Position numbers and translations under genes: made by a program. A DNA stretch of 64,000 nucleotides from Prevotella sp. AGR2160. Lineage in GTDB: Bacteria > Bacteroidota > Bacteroidia > Bacteroidales > Bacteroidaceae. Under the pieces are notes generated by a model. It did not search any database and was not told the DNA's origin. It saw only the letters and a program-made list of their open reading frames with translations. This document shows, one piece after another, positions 35,048-43,959 of the stretch (the first letter of the stretch is position 1; the number at the start of each line of letters is the position of its first letter). The stretch spans positions 124,001 through 188,000 of the forward strand of contig NZ_AUJK01000001.1 in assembly GCF_000424185.1 (NCBI RefSeq), in the 5' to 3' direction.

Positions 35048-36088
35048 ATGATCATCATTGTTTTTTCCCTGGCTGTCATCGTTGCCGTCCTGTTTCTGCT
35101 AGAAGATTATCTGGGGCCTTATAAATTACCGATATATCTCGTTCTTGTCCTCATTTTTATTCTTGTTGCCGGCTTTAAGGACATGGACAGCGTAAACGAT
35201 GCCTATAATTATGAATTTATTTTTGAACATTATGATGATCCAATCTTAGCAAAAGGTGTTGAATTTTCCTATCTTTGGATATCAAAAATCTTTTATCATT
35301 GGTTTCATGATGTACGCTCCATATTTTTATTTTATGCCATACTCGGAGTAAGTCTGAAATTCATTGCATTCCGGAAACTTTCCCCGATCATCTTCCTCCC
35401 CGTTCTGTTCTATCTCAGCAACTACTATCTGCTTCATGATCTGACACAGATCCGTGCTGCCGTAGCATCGGGATTTTTTCTTTTCTCTATATACTATTTA
35501 GACCGAGATAAAAAAATTGCGTTTCTTCTGATATTATGCGCATTATTTTTTCATTACTCTTCAGCGGCCTTAATTCCTCTTCTCGTTCTAAAAAACAGTA
35601 ATATTGAAGGTAGGAAACGATATCTTTGGGCATCTATCATTCCCATAGGTTACATCTTGTATTTCCTACATCTCAACCTCCTGTCATTCATTCCTATCCC
35701 TTATCTCGCAAACAAGATCGAAGCCTATCAGAGTCTGGCAGAGAAAGGAATCGTCGGCAATGAAATCAATGTTTTTAACCTGGTGTTCCTTGTCAGGATA
35801 TTGATTTTCTACTTTAATCTCTACTTCCTCGATACTATCAAGATATTCAACCAACGTACGCCCCTACTTCTGAAGATAGACGCATTCTCTCTTTTCAGTT
35901 TTCCGGCCTTGGCAACAATCCCCGCCATTGCATTTCGAATAACTGAACTTTTGGGAATTGTAGAAATCTTACTCATGTCAAATATCTTATATACCATCAA
36001 ACAGAGAAGCATTGCGAATGGAGTAGTCATTTTTGCAGCTTTCACACTTTTGATGATAAACGTATTCTATTTGCATTTGCTCGTCTAA
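35048..36088 (+). CDS. EpsG/Wzy-like polysaccharide polymerase
   Basis: 346 residues with about ten to eleven hydrophobic segments. DMDSVNDAYNYEFIF near 41 and HDLTQIRAAVASG near 132 are EpsG-family signatures; FHYSSAALIPL near 165 is also conserved. It should polymerise the lipid-linked repeat unit in the inner membrane. Proteins of this type are very divergent, so linkage specificity cannot be inferred. Confidence 0.85.
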   Translation: MIIIVFSLAVIVAVLFLLEDYLGPYKLPIYLVLVLIFILVAGFKDMDSVNDAYNYEFIFEHYDDPILAKGVEFSYLWISKIFYHWFHDVRSIFLFYAILGVSLKFIAFRKLSPIIFLPVLFYLSNYYLLHDLTQIRAAVASGFFLFSIYYLDRDKKIAFLLILCALFFHYSSAALIPLLVLKNSNIEGRKRYLWASIIPIGYILYFLHLNLLSFIPIPYLANKIEAYQSLAEKGIVGNEINVFNLVFLVRILIFYFNLYFLDTIKIFNQRTPLLLKIDAFSLFSFPALATIPAIAFRITELLGIVEILLMSNILYTIKQRSIANGVVIFAAFTLLMINVFYLHLLV

Positions 36089-36089
36089 T

Positions 36090-37001
36090 ATGGATGTGTC
36101 CATCATTATCGTAAATTACAATACAGGAGAACTTATCAAAGACTGTATCCAATCCATCCAGGAAAAGACGAAGGAAGTCTCCTATGAGATTATCATCGTA
36201 GACAATCACTCAAAAGAATCTATAGATCAGTTTGTTTTCTCCGGTCAAGCCGATATTAGAATCATTAAATCAGAAGAAAATCTCGGTTTTGGAAGAGCAA
36301 ACAATTTAGGAGCGAAGTATGCTGCTGGAAGGAATCTGTTTTTCCTAAATCCTGATACGATTCTGAAAAACAATGCCATTAAGCTACTCTCCAACTATCT
36401 GGACCAACACCAAGAAGCAGGAGCTTGCGGCGGAAACTTATTCGACTGGAAGGAGCAACCAACCCTATCCTACCGTCGCATTCTTCCCGGTACATTGTGG
36501 GACCTTTCTGAGTTAACCTTCCATCGTCTGGAGATGCTTCTATTTGGAAATAACTGGCAATTCAACCATTCCCAACATCCCATCGCTGTGGGCTATTCTT
36601 CAGGCGCTGACCTTATGGTCAAGAAAAAAGTCTTTCAAGAGGCTGGTGGCTTTGACCCTCTCTTCTTTATGTATTATGAAGAGACTGATCTCTGTCTGCA
36701 GATCAAGCGCCTGGGTCATCACGTCATAAATGTACCCCAAGCACAGATTATCCATCTCGAAGGAAAGAGTTTCGTGACGGATCCTAACAAGAAAGCGAAC
36801 CCTATCAGTCTGAGATACTCGGAACAAAGCAGGAGAAAGTATTACAAGAAAAATGTTGGAACGTTCTGTAGATTCTTAAACTATCTTTTATATCCTGCCT
36901 TTCTGCATCTTGCCATCAAACTCTTTAACAAGAATGAGAAGGCACTCGACTTTTATCAAACTATATTAACCGTCTATCAGGCTGAAGAGAAACACCGATG
37001 A
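36090..37001 (+). CDS. Glycosyltransferase family 2, rhamnosyltransferase-like
   Basis: 303 residues. GT-A fold: VSIIIVNYNTGELI at the start, IIIVDNHS near 33, ENLGFGRANNLGAKYA near 64 and FLNPDTIL near 85; later GAFDPLF-type and YYEETDLCLQIKRLGH segments are typical of WbbL-like rhamnosyltransferases. It transfers a sugar, possibly a deoxyhexose from the rfb products, to the repeat unit. Ends 20 nt before a convergent gene. Confidence 0.88.
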   Translation: MDVSIIIVNYNTGELIKDCIQSIQEKTKEVSYEIIIVDNHSKESIDQFVFSGQADIRIIKSEENLGFGRANNLGAKYAAGRNLFFLNPDTILKNNAIKLLSNYLDQHQEAGACGGNLFDWKEQPTLSYRRILPGTLWDLSELTFHRLEMLLFGNNWQFNHSQHPIAVGYSSGADLMVKKKVFQEAGGFDPLFFMYYEETDLCLQIKRLGHHVINVPQAQIIHLEGKSFVTDPNKKANPISLRYSEQSRRKYYKKNVGTFCRFLNYLLYPAFLHLAIKLFNKNEKALDFYQTILTVYQAEEKHR

Positions 37002-37021
37002 TCAGTATACGCTGAAAGAAA

Positions 37022-38080
37022 TTATAGCAATGCCTCATATACTTTCATATGTTCGTCAGCACAACGTTTCCATGAGAAAAGTTTTACACGCTGGTCGCCT
37101 ATAGCTGTGAGATCCTTGCGCCTGTCCTCATCCTCCGTCAACTTAGTCATCACTGCCAACATTGAGTCTGTGTCTGTCGGCTCAAAGTATTCTCCGGCTT
37201 CCTGACAGATTTCCGGGAAGCAACTGGCTTTTGAAAGGGCCACCGGACAATGATTTGCCCATGCCTCCAGAATCGGCATCCCAAAACCTTCATAAATACT
37301 GGGGTAAATAAAGAACAAGGCATTTTCATACAGTGCACGCATTATCTGTTCGTCGGCAGAGATATGAATCATAGATTCTTCTATCCCTAACTGATGAAAC
37401 ATTTGATGCTCTGCCGTTGTAAACGGATCTGAAGTACAAACCACCTTCACTTCCGGAAATAGTTGATGATAGGCAGAAAAAGCCTGAACAAAGCGTTCAA
37501 AGTTCTTATAGCTGGCACGCACGCCAACATAAAGGATATAGGGTTGGCCTATAGGATCTAAGAGATGTTCCTGGGTGTCAAAGAGTTCGATGCCGTGATA
37601 GATGACATGCACCTTTTCTTCATCGACATCAAAATATTTCAGCAAATCATGCTTCGTATTCTCACTAACCGCAACAATCGCATCCGCTCTTTGCAACGCA
37701 ACTCGCTGAAGGGCAACACGGTCGGGCTGTGGAAAATAAGTGAGATAATTGGCGTCGTGATAAGTAACCACCAAAGGCTTATTGCCTAACTGCTTGTAGA
37801 AATAATGATCAAAATCTGTCTGATGCATCACGTCATACTGACGCTTCCCCACCCGATAACAAGTGTACGGCCGGTTGAACAAGGACAGAATGCGATTCTG
37901 CCCTCTGAACTTCTTGGGATATGTCTGAAATAGATGTTTGGCATGAACATACTCATTGCAAGACCACAGCGCCGTAGTTGCCCAGGAGTCACGGGGTAAT
38001 GAATTGATCATCATCGCAAAATATTTCGACGCGCCTCCATATACTTGATAAAACAGGGTATGGTCAAATAATACTTTCAT
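37022..38080 (-). CDS. Glycosyltransferase family 4, reversed in the cluster
   Basis: 352 residues with the GT-B fold. The donor-binding EGFGMPILEAW segment near 266 contains the EX7E motif, followed by CPVALSKASCFPEI; the acceptor half begins MKVLFDHTLFYQVYGGASKYF. It is the only gene of the 26-45.8 kb region on the minus strand and has its own promoter (TACTTTTG at 38095-38102), so it may be expressed separately from the rest. Sugar specificity unknown. Confidence 0.88.
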   Translation of the reverse strand: MKVLFDHTLFYQVYGGASKYFAMMINSLPRDSWATTALWSCNEYVHAKHLFQTYPKKFRGQNRILSLFNRPYTCYRVGKRQYDVMHQTDFDHYFYKQLGNKPLVVTYHDANYLTYFPQPDRVALQRVALQRADAIVAVSENTKHDLLKYFDVDEEKVHVIYHGIELFDTQEHLLDPIGQPYILYVGVRASYKNFERFVQAFSAYHQLFPEVKVVCTSDPFTTAEHQMFHQLGIEESMIHISADEQIMRALYENALFFIYPSIYEGFGMPILEAWANHCPVALSKASCFPEICQEAGEYFEPTDTDSMLAVMTKLTEDEDRRKDLTAIGDQRVKLFSWKRCADEHMKVYEALL

Positions 38081-38094
38081 CCTTTTTTTGGATG

Positions 38095-38126
38095 CAAAAG
38101 TAAAGAAAAAAAATCATATTCACGAA
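38095..38126 (-). promoter_or_regulatory. Promoter for the reversed glycosyltransferase
   Basis: On the minus strand TTCG (38126-38123), 20 nt, TACTTTTG (38102-38095); about 15 nt of leader. Confidence 0.55.
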
Positions 38127-38133
38127 CTATTCT

Positions 38134-39039
38134 ATGAAAGTTTTAATCTTACTATCTACATACAACGGACAACGATATCTCTCAGAATTGTTGGACTCCC
38201 TTGAAAAACAATCCGGGGTAGAAACAGAAATCCTTGTCAGAGACGACGGGTCAAAGGATGATACAGTTGAGATCTTAAGGAAATATCAACAGAAATATGG
38301 GAACCTGCATATCCATCCCGACATAAATCAAGGGGCTTGCAAGAGTTTTCTTTCTCTTATTGATCTAGCGTCAAAAAAGACATATTTTGACTATGCTGCC
38401 TTCTGCGACCAAGATGATGTATGGCTTCCCAATAAGTTGTCGGCTGCAGTTACGTTGATGCAAAGAGAACATACAGACTTCTATTATTCCCCCTATCAAC
38501 TGGTGGACAAAAACCTTCAGCCTCTCCATGATAACGACCATTTCCTACCCATCAAACAGCTTGGCCCTAGCCTAGTATATAACTCCGTGACCGGTTGTAC
38601 CATCCTTTGCAGTAAGAAGGTGATCGATATGGCAGCATCTTCACATCCTGCACAGATTATGATGCATGACTCGTGGATATTCAAGGTAGCGCTAGCCAAT
38701 CAGTGCGGTGTCTCTGTTGACAACAAGTCTTACATCCTTTATCGGCAACATGGTGACAACGTGATTGGTGGAACTGAGACTGCTTGGAATCGGTTGAAAA
38801 GAAGATGGTATAATTTCTCTCATCCCCGATGTGAAAGATCCTTGGAGGCTGAAGAGCTATACCGAAATTACTACGACGTAATGAACCATGAGGATAAAAG
38901 TCTTATGGACAAAATCCATCAATACAAAAAAAAGAATCTATTTCAACGTTTCTTAATAGCCTTTGATCCTTTATTCCGGACCGATAAAACGATCAACGAC
39001 CTTATTTTCAAAATAGCCATTCTTACGAAAAGATTTTAA
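38134..39039 (+). CDS. Glycosyltransferase family 2
   Basis: 301 residues: MKVLILLSTYNGQRYLSELLDSL, ILVRDDGSKDDT near 34, CDQDDVW near 91 and HDSWIFKVAL near 180, typical of rhamnosyl- or related GT2 enzymes in O-antigen clusters. The next gene, also GT2, begins after 1 nt. Codon use is A+T-rich like its neighbours. Specificity unknown. Confidence 0.9.
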   Translation: MKVLILLSTYNGQRYLSELLDSLEKQSGVETEILVRDDGSKDDTVEILRKYQQKYGNLHIHPDINQGACKSFLSLIDLASKKTYFDYAAFCDQDDVWLPNKLSAAVTLMQREHTDFYYSPYQLVDKNLQPLHDNDHFLPIKQLGPSLVYNSVTGCTILCSKKVIDMAASSHPAQIMMHDSWIFKVALANQCGVSVDNKSYILYRQHGDNVIGGTETAWNRLKRRWYNFSHPRCERSLEAEELYRNYYDVMNHEDKSLMDKIHQYKKKNLFQRFLIAFDPLFRTDKTINDLIFKIAILTKRF

Positions 39040-39040
39040 A

Positions 39041-39754
39041 ATGATCAGCGTTTGTATTGCCACGTTTAATGGTGAAAAATATATCCAGGAACAACTCCTC
39101 TCTATCCTGCCCCAATTAGAACAGAATGACGAAATAATCATTTCTGATGATCATTCCTCTGACCATACGATAGAAAGAATTGAAAGTCTCAATGATCCCA
39201 GGATAAAAATAGTTCTTCATAGTGCCGAGCCTTGCCGCTTCCTAATTGATCATTCTACCCATAATTTCCAAAACGCACTCCGACAAGCAAAGGGAGATAT
39301 CATCTTTCTTTCCGACCAAGATGACAAATGGACAGCAGATAAAGTCTCTGTAATGAAAAAGCAGTTACAAGACTACGATCTTGTCGTTTCTGATTGCTAC
39401 GTCACAGACGAAAGACTGAATATCATACACCCTTCCTACTTCAAGATAAGGAATAAAACTTTGGGGATTTGGGATACCTTTTGGAAGTCTCCTTTCCTGG
39501 GAAGTTGTATGGCCTTTCGTAAAGAGGTATTACTGAAAGCCCTGCCTTTCCCCTCTTTTGGTGTAGGTCATGATCTATGGTTAGCCCTTACCGCAATAAA
39601 GTATTTTCGGCTACATTACATCGACCAACCATTGTCTTACTATCGGAGGCATGCCGATGCGGTTACGGAAAGTGGAATGAGAAATACCTCCTCTTTTTTC
39701 TTCAAAATAAGATATAGACTTTTCGTTCTCTACGCCATTATCACAAAATTATAA
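39041..39754 (+). CDS. Glycosyltransferase family 2 (short)
   Basis: 237 residues: MISVCIATFNGEKYIQEQL, IIISDDHSSDHT near 32, LSDQDDKW near 87, then FLGSCMAFRKEVL near 148 and GHDLWLAL near 169. It is paralogous in style to the previous gene but shorter at the C-terminus, which is still within the family range. It probably adds one sugar of the repeat unit. Confidence 0.9.
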   Translation: MISVCIATFNGEKYIQEQLLSILPQLEQNDEIIISDDHSSDHTIERIESLNDPRIKIVLHSAEPCRFLIDHSTHNFQNALRQAKGDIIFLSDQDDKWTADKVSVMKKQLQDYDLVVSDCYVTDERLNIIHPSYFKIRNKTLGIWDTFWKSPFLGSCMAFRKEVLLKALPFPSFGVGHDLWLALTAIKYFRLHYIDQPLSYYRRHADAVTESGMRNTSSFFFKIRYRLFVLYAIITKL

Positions 39755-39764
39755 TTCGTTGATT

Positions 39765-40808
39765 ATGACAATCATGCAAGTCATCACACGCTCTGAACTT
39801 GGTGGAGCTCAAAGCGTCATGGCCAATATAGCTAACGCCCTCTGTCAGCATCATCATGTCATCGTCATCGCTGGTGAAGGTGATGGGAAACTATGGGATA
39901 TCCTTGACCCGAAGATCACAAAGATCTCCTGTCCCTTTCTCCAAAGAAAACCTTCATTACTCCGAGACCCTCAAGCAATATGGTTCCTGAGAAAACAATA
40001 TAGGATATACAAGCCCGACGTGATCCATCTCCATTCTTCAAAAGCTGGTCTTCTCGGTAGGATCGCATTCCCGTCATCAAAAATCGTATATACGGTTCAT
40101 GGGTTCGACTCCATCCGACTCAAATACAGGAGCTTTATTCCCATTGAGCGCTTTTTCCAATACTTATGCCACTTTATCGTAGGCGTGAGCCAGTATGACG
40201 AGAAGAACCTGAAGGCTGAGGGGATCAGACGGAATGTTTCTTACATTTACAATGGTATTCCTGAACCGAAAACAGATTCGCACACGCCGCTGTCATGCAA
40301 AGGATATGAGAAAAAAGTCCTATGCATCGCTCGGATCAGTCAACAGAAAAGATTTGATCTCTTCCTGGATGTCGCCCGTCGTCTGCCGCAATATGCCTTC
40401 GTTTGGATCGGTAATTTGGAAGAGGTAAAGGATATACCCAACAATGTTTTTATGATGGGAAATCTCGTCAATGCCCAAGCCCATTGCGCTGATGCGGATC
40501 TGTTCTTCCTGCCCTCTAACTACGAAGGCCTGCCCATGGTCATCATTGAGGCAATGAGCCATGGAAAACCTATCGTTGCTTCTGAGGTCGGTGGAATCTC
40601 TGAGATCGTCCGTAATGGTGTCAACGGCTATACCGTTGAGAATGATCCTGCGGAAATGGCGGAAATCATTCAGAAGATGATCGAGGATCCGCAACTTTGC
40701 AAACAAATGGGACGGCAATCAAGAAAAATCTTTGAAGATAAACTCACCTCTGAAAGAATGATTGCCCGATACATGGATCTCTATCAAAAAATAGCTGGAA
40801 AGATGTAA
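39765..40808 (+). CDS. Glycosyltransferase family 4
   Basis: 347 residues from ATG 39765 (MTIMQVITRSELGGAQSVM); TTG 39759 is less likely. GT-B enzyme: RSELGGAQ donor loop, DVIHLHSSKAGLLGR near 86, VHGFDSIR near 109, and the EX7E region NYEGLPMVIIEAMSHGKP near 250. The opening resembles capsule GT4 enzymes such as EpsD/EpsF. Downstream is the long non-coding stretch, so this ends the first transcription block of the locus. Confidence 0.9.
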   Translation: MTIMQVITRSELGGAQSVMANIANALCQHHHVIVIAGEGDGKLWDILDPKITKISCPFLQRKPSLLRDPQAIWFLRKQYRIYKPDVIHLHSSKAGLLGRIAFPSSKIVYTVHGFDSIRLKYRSFIPIERFFQYLCHFIVGVSQYDEKNLKAEGIRRNVSYIYNGIPEPKTDSHTPLSCKGYEKKVLCIARISQQKRFDLFLDVARRLPQYAFVWIGNLEEVKDIPNNVFMMGNLVNAQAHCADADLFFLPSNYEGLPMVIIEAMSHGKPIVASEVGGISEIVRNGVNGYTVENDPAEMAEIIQKMIEDPQLCKQMGRQSRKIFEDKLTSERMIARYMDLYQKIAGKM

Positions 40809-41641
40809 AATTTCAATAACCTTTCGAATATATACCGGTTTTTTCCTTCGACGAATCACCCCTCGTTTTTCACCCCTCAAAATTCGCGTATTTTCAATCG
40901 AACAAGCTATTACCCGGAAATACGCGATTCTCAGCAGAGTTAGTATCCTTCTGATATCCAACGGGTTAGCAAATATCACATTTTCTTATCGCATATATAT
41001 TCGCATAAAACCATCATAATTACGCCAAAAATGATGGAATTATGCAGATTTTCTACGCTATTTACGACCCGTAAACAGCATCAATACGAAATTCTGCACG
41101 AAAGATAGAAAATTTTCTATCGTGTTTACGCTCAGAAAACACCTGTTTTCCGCCTCCGACGCCCTCTTTTCCCCATTTTTCTTCCTAGATTGCAAGTGCA
41201 ATTTGTCAAAAAAAATGGAAAATCTCAATTTTTCGCCAAGATTATCTCTATGGCCCGCACGTTTTTAGCGGCAGAATAACCTTCGTTTGGCTATGCCTTG
41301 ATACTTCCTAAAAATTCTTTCAATGTATAAACAGGTATAGAAGAGAGATTAAAATCTTTCTTATTTCTGGGCCACCGGATAAAACATGTGGGCGAGATGC
41401 CTCCATCAATGATCATCAATATTTCATCAATTTCATCAGCGCCTCATAAAATAATCATTTTTTTGCCAAGGCATCGCATCAATTGACGGATATCGTTGAT
41501 TCTCGTAGCGCCAATGTATTGATGATATTATTGATGATCATTGATGGAGCTATTCCCACAGGAAATATCCAGTGTCCCAAATTTTGCCAAACTTTTTAGA
41601 ATATTCAGGCAATAAAAGTTAACATCTTTCGTTTTACGAGT
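40809..41641. other. 833-bp non-coding, A+T-rich stretch with inverted repeats
   Basis: No open frame of credible length on either strand except a PIN-like remnant at 41291-41440 (minus). Contents: inverted repeat CGCGTATTT/AAATACGCG (40885-40893, 40918-40926), an 18-bp perfect palindrome GATAGAAAATTTTCTATC near 41105, and a perfect 20-bp inverted repeat (41401-41420 with 41530-41549). It splits the glycosyltransferase block from the initiating transferase gene and looks like the scar of lost or decayed genes. Confidence 0.7.
41291..41440 (-). pseudogene. C-terminal remnant of a PIN-domain protein
   Basis: Reading the minus strand from about 41440, a frame ends at TAG 41293-41291 and encodes GGISPTCFIRWPRNKKDF followed by SSIPVYTLKEFL. 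The pattern (T/W)xRNxKDF...IPVxTxxEFL is the usual end of VapC-like PIN nucleases in Bacteroidetes. Upstream sequence is broken by stops and by the 20-bp inverted repeat. No partner antitoxin gene is seen. Confidence 0.5.
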
Positions 41642-42343
41642 ATGAACAACATAGAATATCGAAGCAACATGGAAGAAAATGCTATTCAGATTCCTATCTA
41701 TGTCAAGTGGAACGACGAAAAGGATAACCCTCGTTTTATCCCTGACGGAATGAATGAATTTGAACGCAATGTGAAGCGGCTCGGTGACTTCTTCATCGCC
41801 GCCGGATGTCTTGTGGTATTCTCTCCCCTCTTTCTAATCTGTGCTATCTTGATAAAACACGAGGACGGCGGGCCCGTCATCTTCAAGCAGGAACGTATCG
41901 GACGGTTCGGACGACCCTTTACGATCTACAAATTCCGCAGTATGAGAGTGGACGCTGAGAAAAACGGACCACAACTCTTCGGCCACGGTCACGACACACG
42001 CATGACAAAAATCGGACGGTTCCTCCGGGATCATCATCTCGATGAACTGCCGCAGTTATGGAATGTAGTCAAAGGTGATATGGCCTTCATCGGGCCGCGA
42101 CCGGAACGGAAATACTATATCGACCAGATCATGCAGCATGACAAGCGCTACGAGTACCTCTATCAGATTCGTCCCGGCGTAACGTCTTACGCTACCTTAT
42201 ATAATGGTTATACCGACACGATGGAGAAAATGCTCCGCCGTCTTGACCTTGATCTTTATTATCTCGAGCACCGCTCCTGGTGGTTCGACACGAAGATCCT
42301 CGTCAAGACCTTCATCAACATCGCGTTCGGAAAAGTATTCTAA
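41642..42343 (+). CDS. Initiating sugar-phosphate transferase (bacterial sugar transferase family)
   Basis: 233 residues. One membrane segment (about 48-70, FIAAGCLVVFSPLFLICAIL region), then the catalytic domain: EDGGPVIFKQERIGRFG near 75, FTIYKFRSMR near 93, LDELPQLWNVVKGDMAFIGPRP near 135 (quoted in part: LDELPQLWNV), and RPGVTSYATLYNGYTD near 177. It is the short PglC/WcaJ-catalytic-type phosphoglycosyl transferase that loads the first sugar phosphate on undecaprenyl phosphate. It opens the second block of the locus after the 833-bp gap. Confidence 0.92.
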   Translation: MNNIEYRSNMEENAIQIPIYVKWNDEKDNPRFIPDGMNEFERNVKRLGDFFIAAGCLVVFSPLFLICAILIKHEDGGPVIFKQERIGRFGRPFTIYKFRSMRVDAEKNGPQLFGHGHDTRMTKIGRFLRDHHLDELPQLWNVVKGDMAFIGPRPERKYYIDQIMQHDKRYEYLYQIRPGVTSYATLYNGYTDTMEKMLRRLDLDLYYLEHRSWWFDTKILVKTFINIAFGKVF

Positions 42344-42385
42344 AGCCTCCCCGCCACCCCCTCCCCAAAAGGGAGGGGATGATTG
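42344..42385 (+). repeat. GC-rich hairpin (family E) directly after a stop codon
   Basis: AGCCTCCCCGCC followed by CCCCTCCC-caaaa-GGGAGGGG (42358-42378). A related element follows the lipocalin-like gene on the other strand at 45847-45889. Stem-loop without T run. Confidence 0.65.
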
Positions 42386-42412
42386 TGGACTTAAGATAAT
42401 CGTTGATCATTT

Positions 42413-43951
42413 ATGGCAGCTGATAACAAGAAGATAGCCAAGAACTCTATTTATATGTACATCCGAATGGGTGTCACTATCCTGGTCGGTTTTTATACCT
42501 CGAGAGTGATACTCCAGGTGTTGGGCGTACAGGATTATGGTATCTATAATGCAGTCGGTGGAATAGTAGCTTTGTTCACTTTCTTGAATACAGCTATGAC
42601 TGAAGCCACGCAGCGTTTCCTTTCTTATGAGTTAGGAAAAGGTGACAAAGTCCAACTGAGAAATACCTTTTCCATGTGTCTCAATGTGCATATGATCATT
42701 TCGATGATCATCGTACTATTTTGTGAGATTATTGGCTTGTGGCTGTTCTATCATAAGATGGTTATCCCGTCTGACAGGCAGAATATAGCTTTCTGGGTAT
42801 TCCAGTTGTCTGTTATCACCTCCGTCTTGAATGTTACACAGGTACCCTACAATGCCTCTCTCTTTGCTCATGAGAAATTTAATGTATATGCCGTATTTCA
42901 AATAGGGAAAACGGTATTACAACTTTTATTTGTCATAGCCCTTCAATTTATACCTTTTGATAAACTCCTTGTTTATGCAATATTGGTATTCATTTGCAAC
43001 CTGACTTTCGTACTACTCAATCGATTGTACGATATAAGAATGTTTGAGGAGTGCCATTATATTAGGTATTGGGATAATCATCTTTTCAAACAAGTGATGG
43101 GATACACGTCTTGGAGCCTCGTGGGAAACCTGTCCAATACGCTAAGTGATCAAGGAATAAACATCCTCCTGAATATGTTCTTCGGACCTGTTGTCAATGC
43201 AGCAAGGGGCATCGCTATGCAGGTGCAAACGGCTGTGGCATCTTTAGTATTCAATTTTCAGGGCGCTTCTATTCCTCAGATTGTAAAATTATATGCTTCG
43301 GGGGATAGAGAAGCCGCCATTAAACTTGTAAACAACAGTTCTAAAATATCTTTCTACTTCTTCTATATCCTTGTAGTTCCTGTCTGTTTTGAGATGCATC
43401 AGTTATTGCATATTTGGCTGGGACACGTTCACGATTATATGGTATCTTTTTCCATTCTGACTTTGCTGAGCATCCTTTGCGCAGCATTCGGAGGGACTTT
43501 AGGTTTCCTCATTCAGGCAACAGGCAAAATAAGAAGATTCCAACTTTTTATTAGCATCGCCAATATTACAATCTTTGTAGCTTCTTATTTATTTCTGAAA
43601 TTAGGATTTCCACCATATTCGCCATTGATTATTACGATAGTTATGAAGTTGGTGATCGATCTCTATACATATTTTGAAATTCGAAGATTGATGGATTATC
43701 CAATCATGTCTTATTTTAAATCATTTCTATTCCCTTCATTAATTGTTTCTGTTTTGGGACTGGTCGTTCCTGGCTTGTGGTATCTCTGTTTACCAGAGGA
43801 TCTTTTGAGATGCATATTATTAATTTCAACAACTATCACTATCAATGCTTTGATTATCTTCTTTGTAGGTTTTAAGCATCATGAAAGAATATGGATTATT
43901 CATCTATTAAGAGGAGTTCTGTCTTCGCGAATTAAGAAAGAATTAAATTAA
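42413..43951 (+). CDS. Wzx-type polysaccharide flippase
   Basis: 512 residues with about twelve to fourteen hydrophobic segments and the MATE-like polysaccharide_synt fold: IAKNSIYMYIRMGVTILVG at the start and RVILQVLGVQDYGIYNAVGGIV near 30 (key: YGIYNAVGG), QGINILLNMFFGPVVNAARG near 243. It flips the lipid-linked repeat unit to the periplasmic face. Start ATG 42413. Followed after 8 nt by a GT2 gene. Confidence 0.92.
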   Translation: MAADNKKIAKNSIYMYIRMGVTILVGFYTSRVILQVLGVQDYGIYNAVGGIVALFTFLNTAMTEATQRFLSYELGKGDKVQLRNTFSMCLNVHMIISMIIVLFCEIIGLWLFYHKMVIPSDRQNIAFWVFQLSVITSVLNVTQVPYNASLFAHEKFNVYAVFQIGKTVLQLLFVIALQFIPFDKLLVYAILVFICNLTFVLLNRLYDIRMFEECHYIRYWDNHLFKQVMGYTSWSLVGNLSNTLSDQGINILLNMFFGPVVNAARGIAMQVQTAVASLVFNFQGASIPQIVKLYASGDREAAIKLVNNSSKISFYFFYILVVPVCFEMHQLLHIWLGHVHDYMVSFSILTLLSILCAAFGGTLGFLIQATGKIRRFQLFISIANITIFVASYLFLKLGFPPYSPLIITIVMKLVIDLYTYFEIRRLMDYPIMSYFKSFLFPSLIVSVLGLVVPGLWYLCLPEDLLRCILLISTTITINALIIFFVGFKHHERIWIIHLLRGVLSSRIKKELN

Positions 43952-43959
43952 CAGAAAGT

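Noticed and set aside
40809..41641. Missed protein gene in the 833-bp gap
   Set aside because: Stops are frequent in all six frames; only the short PIN-like remnant shows any family pattern.
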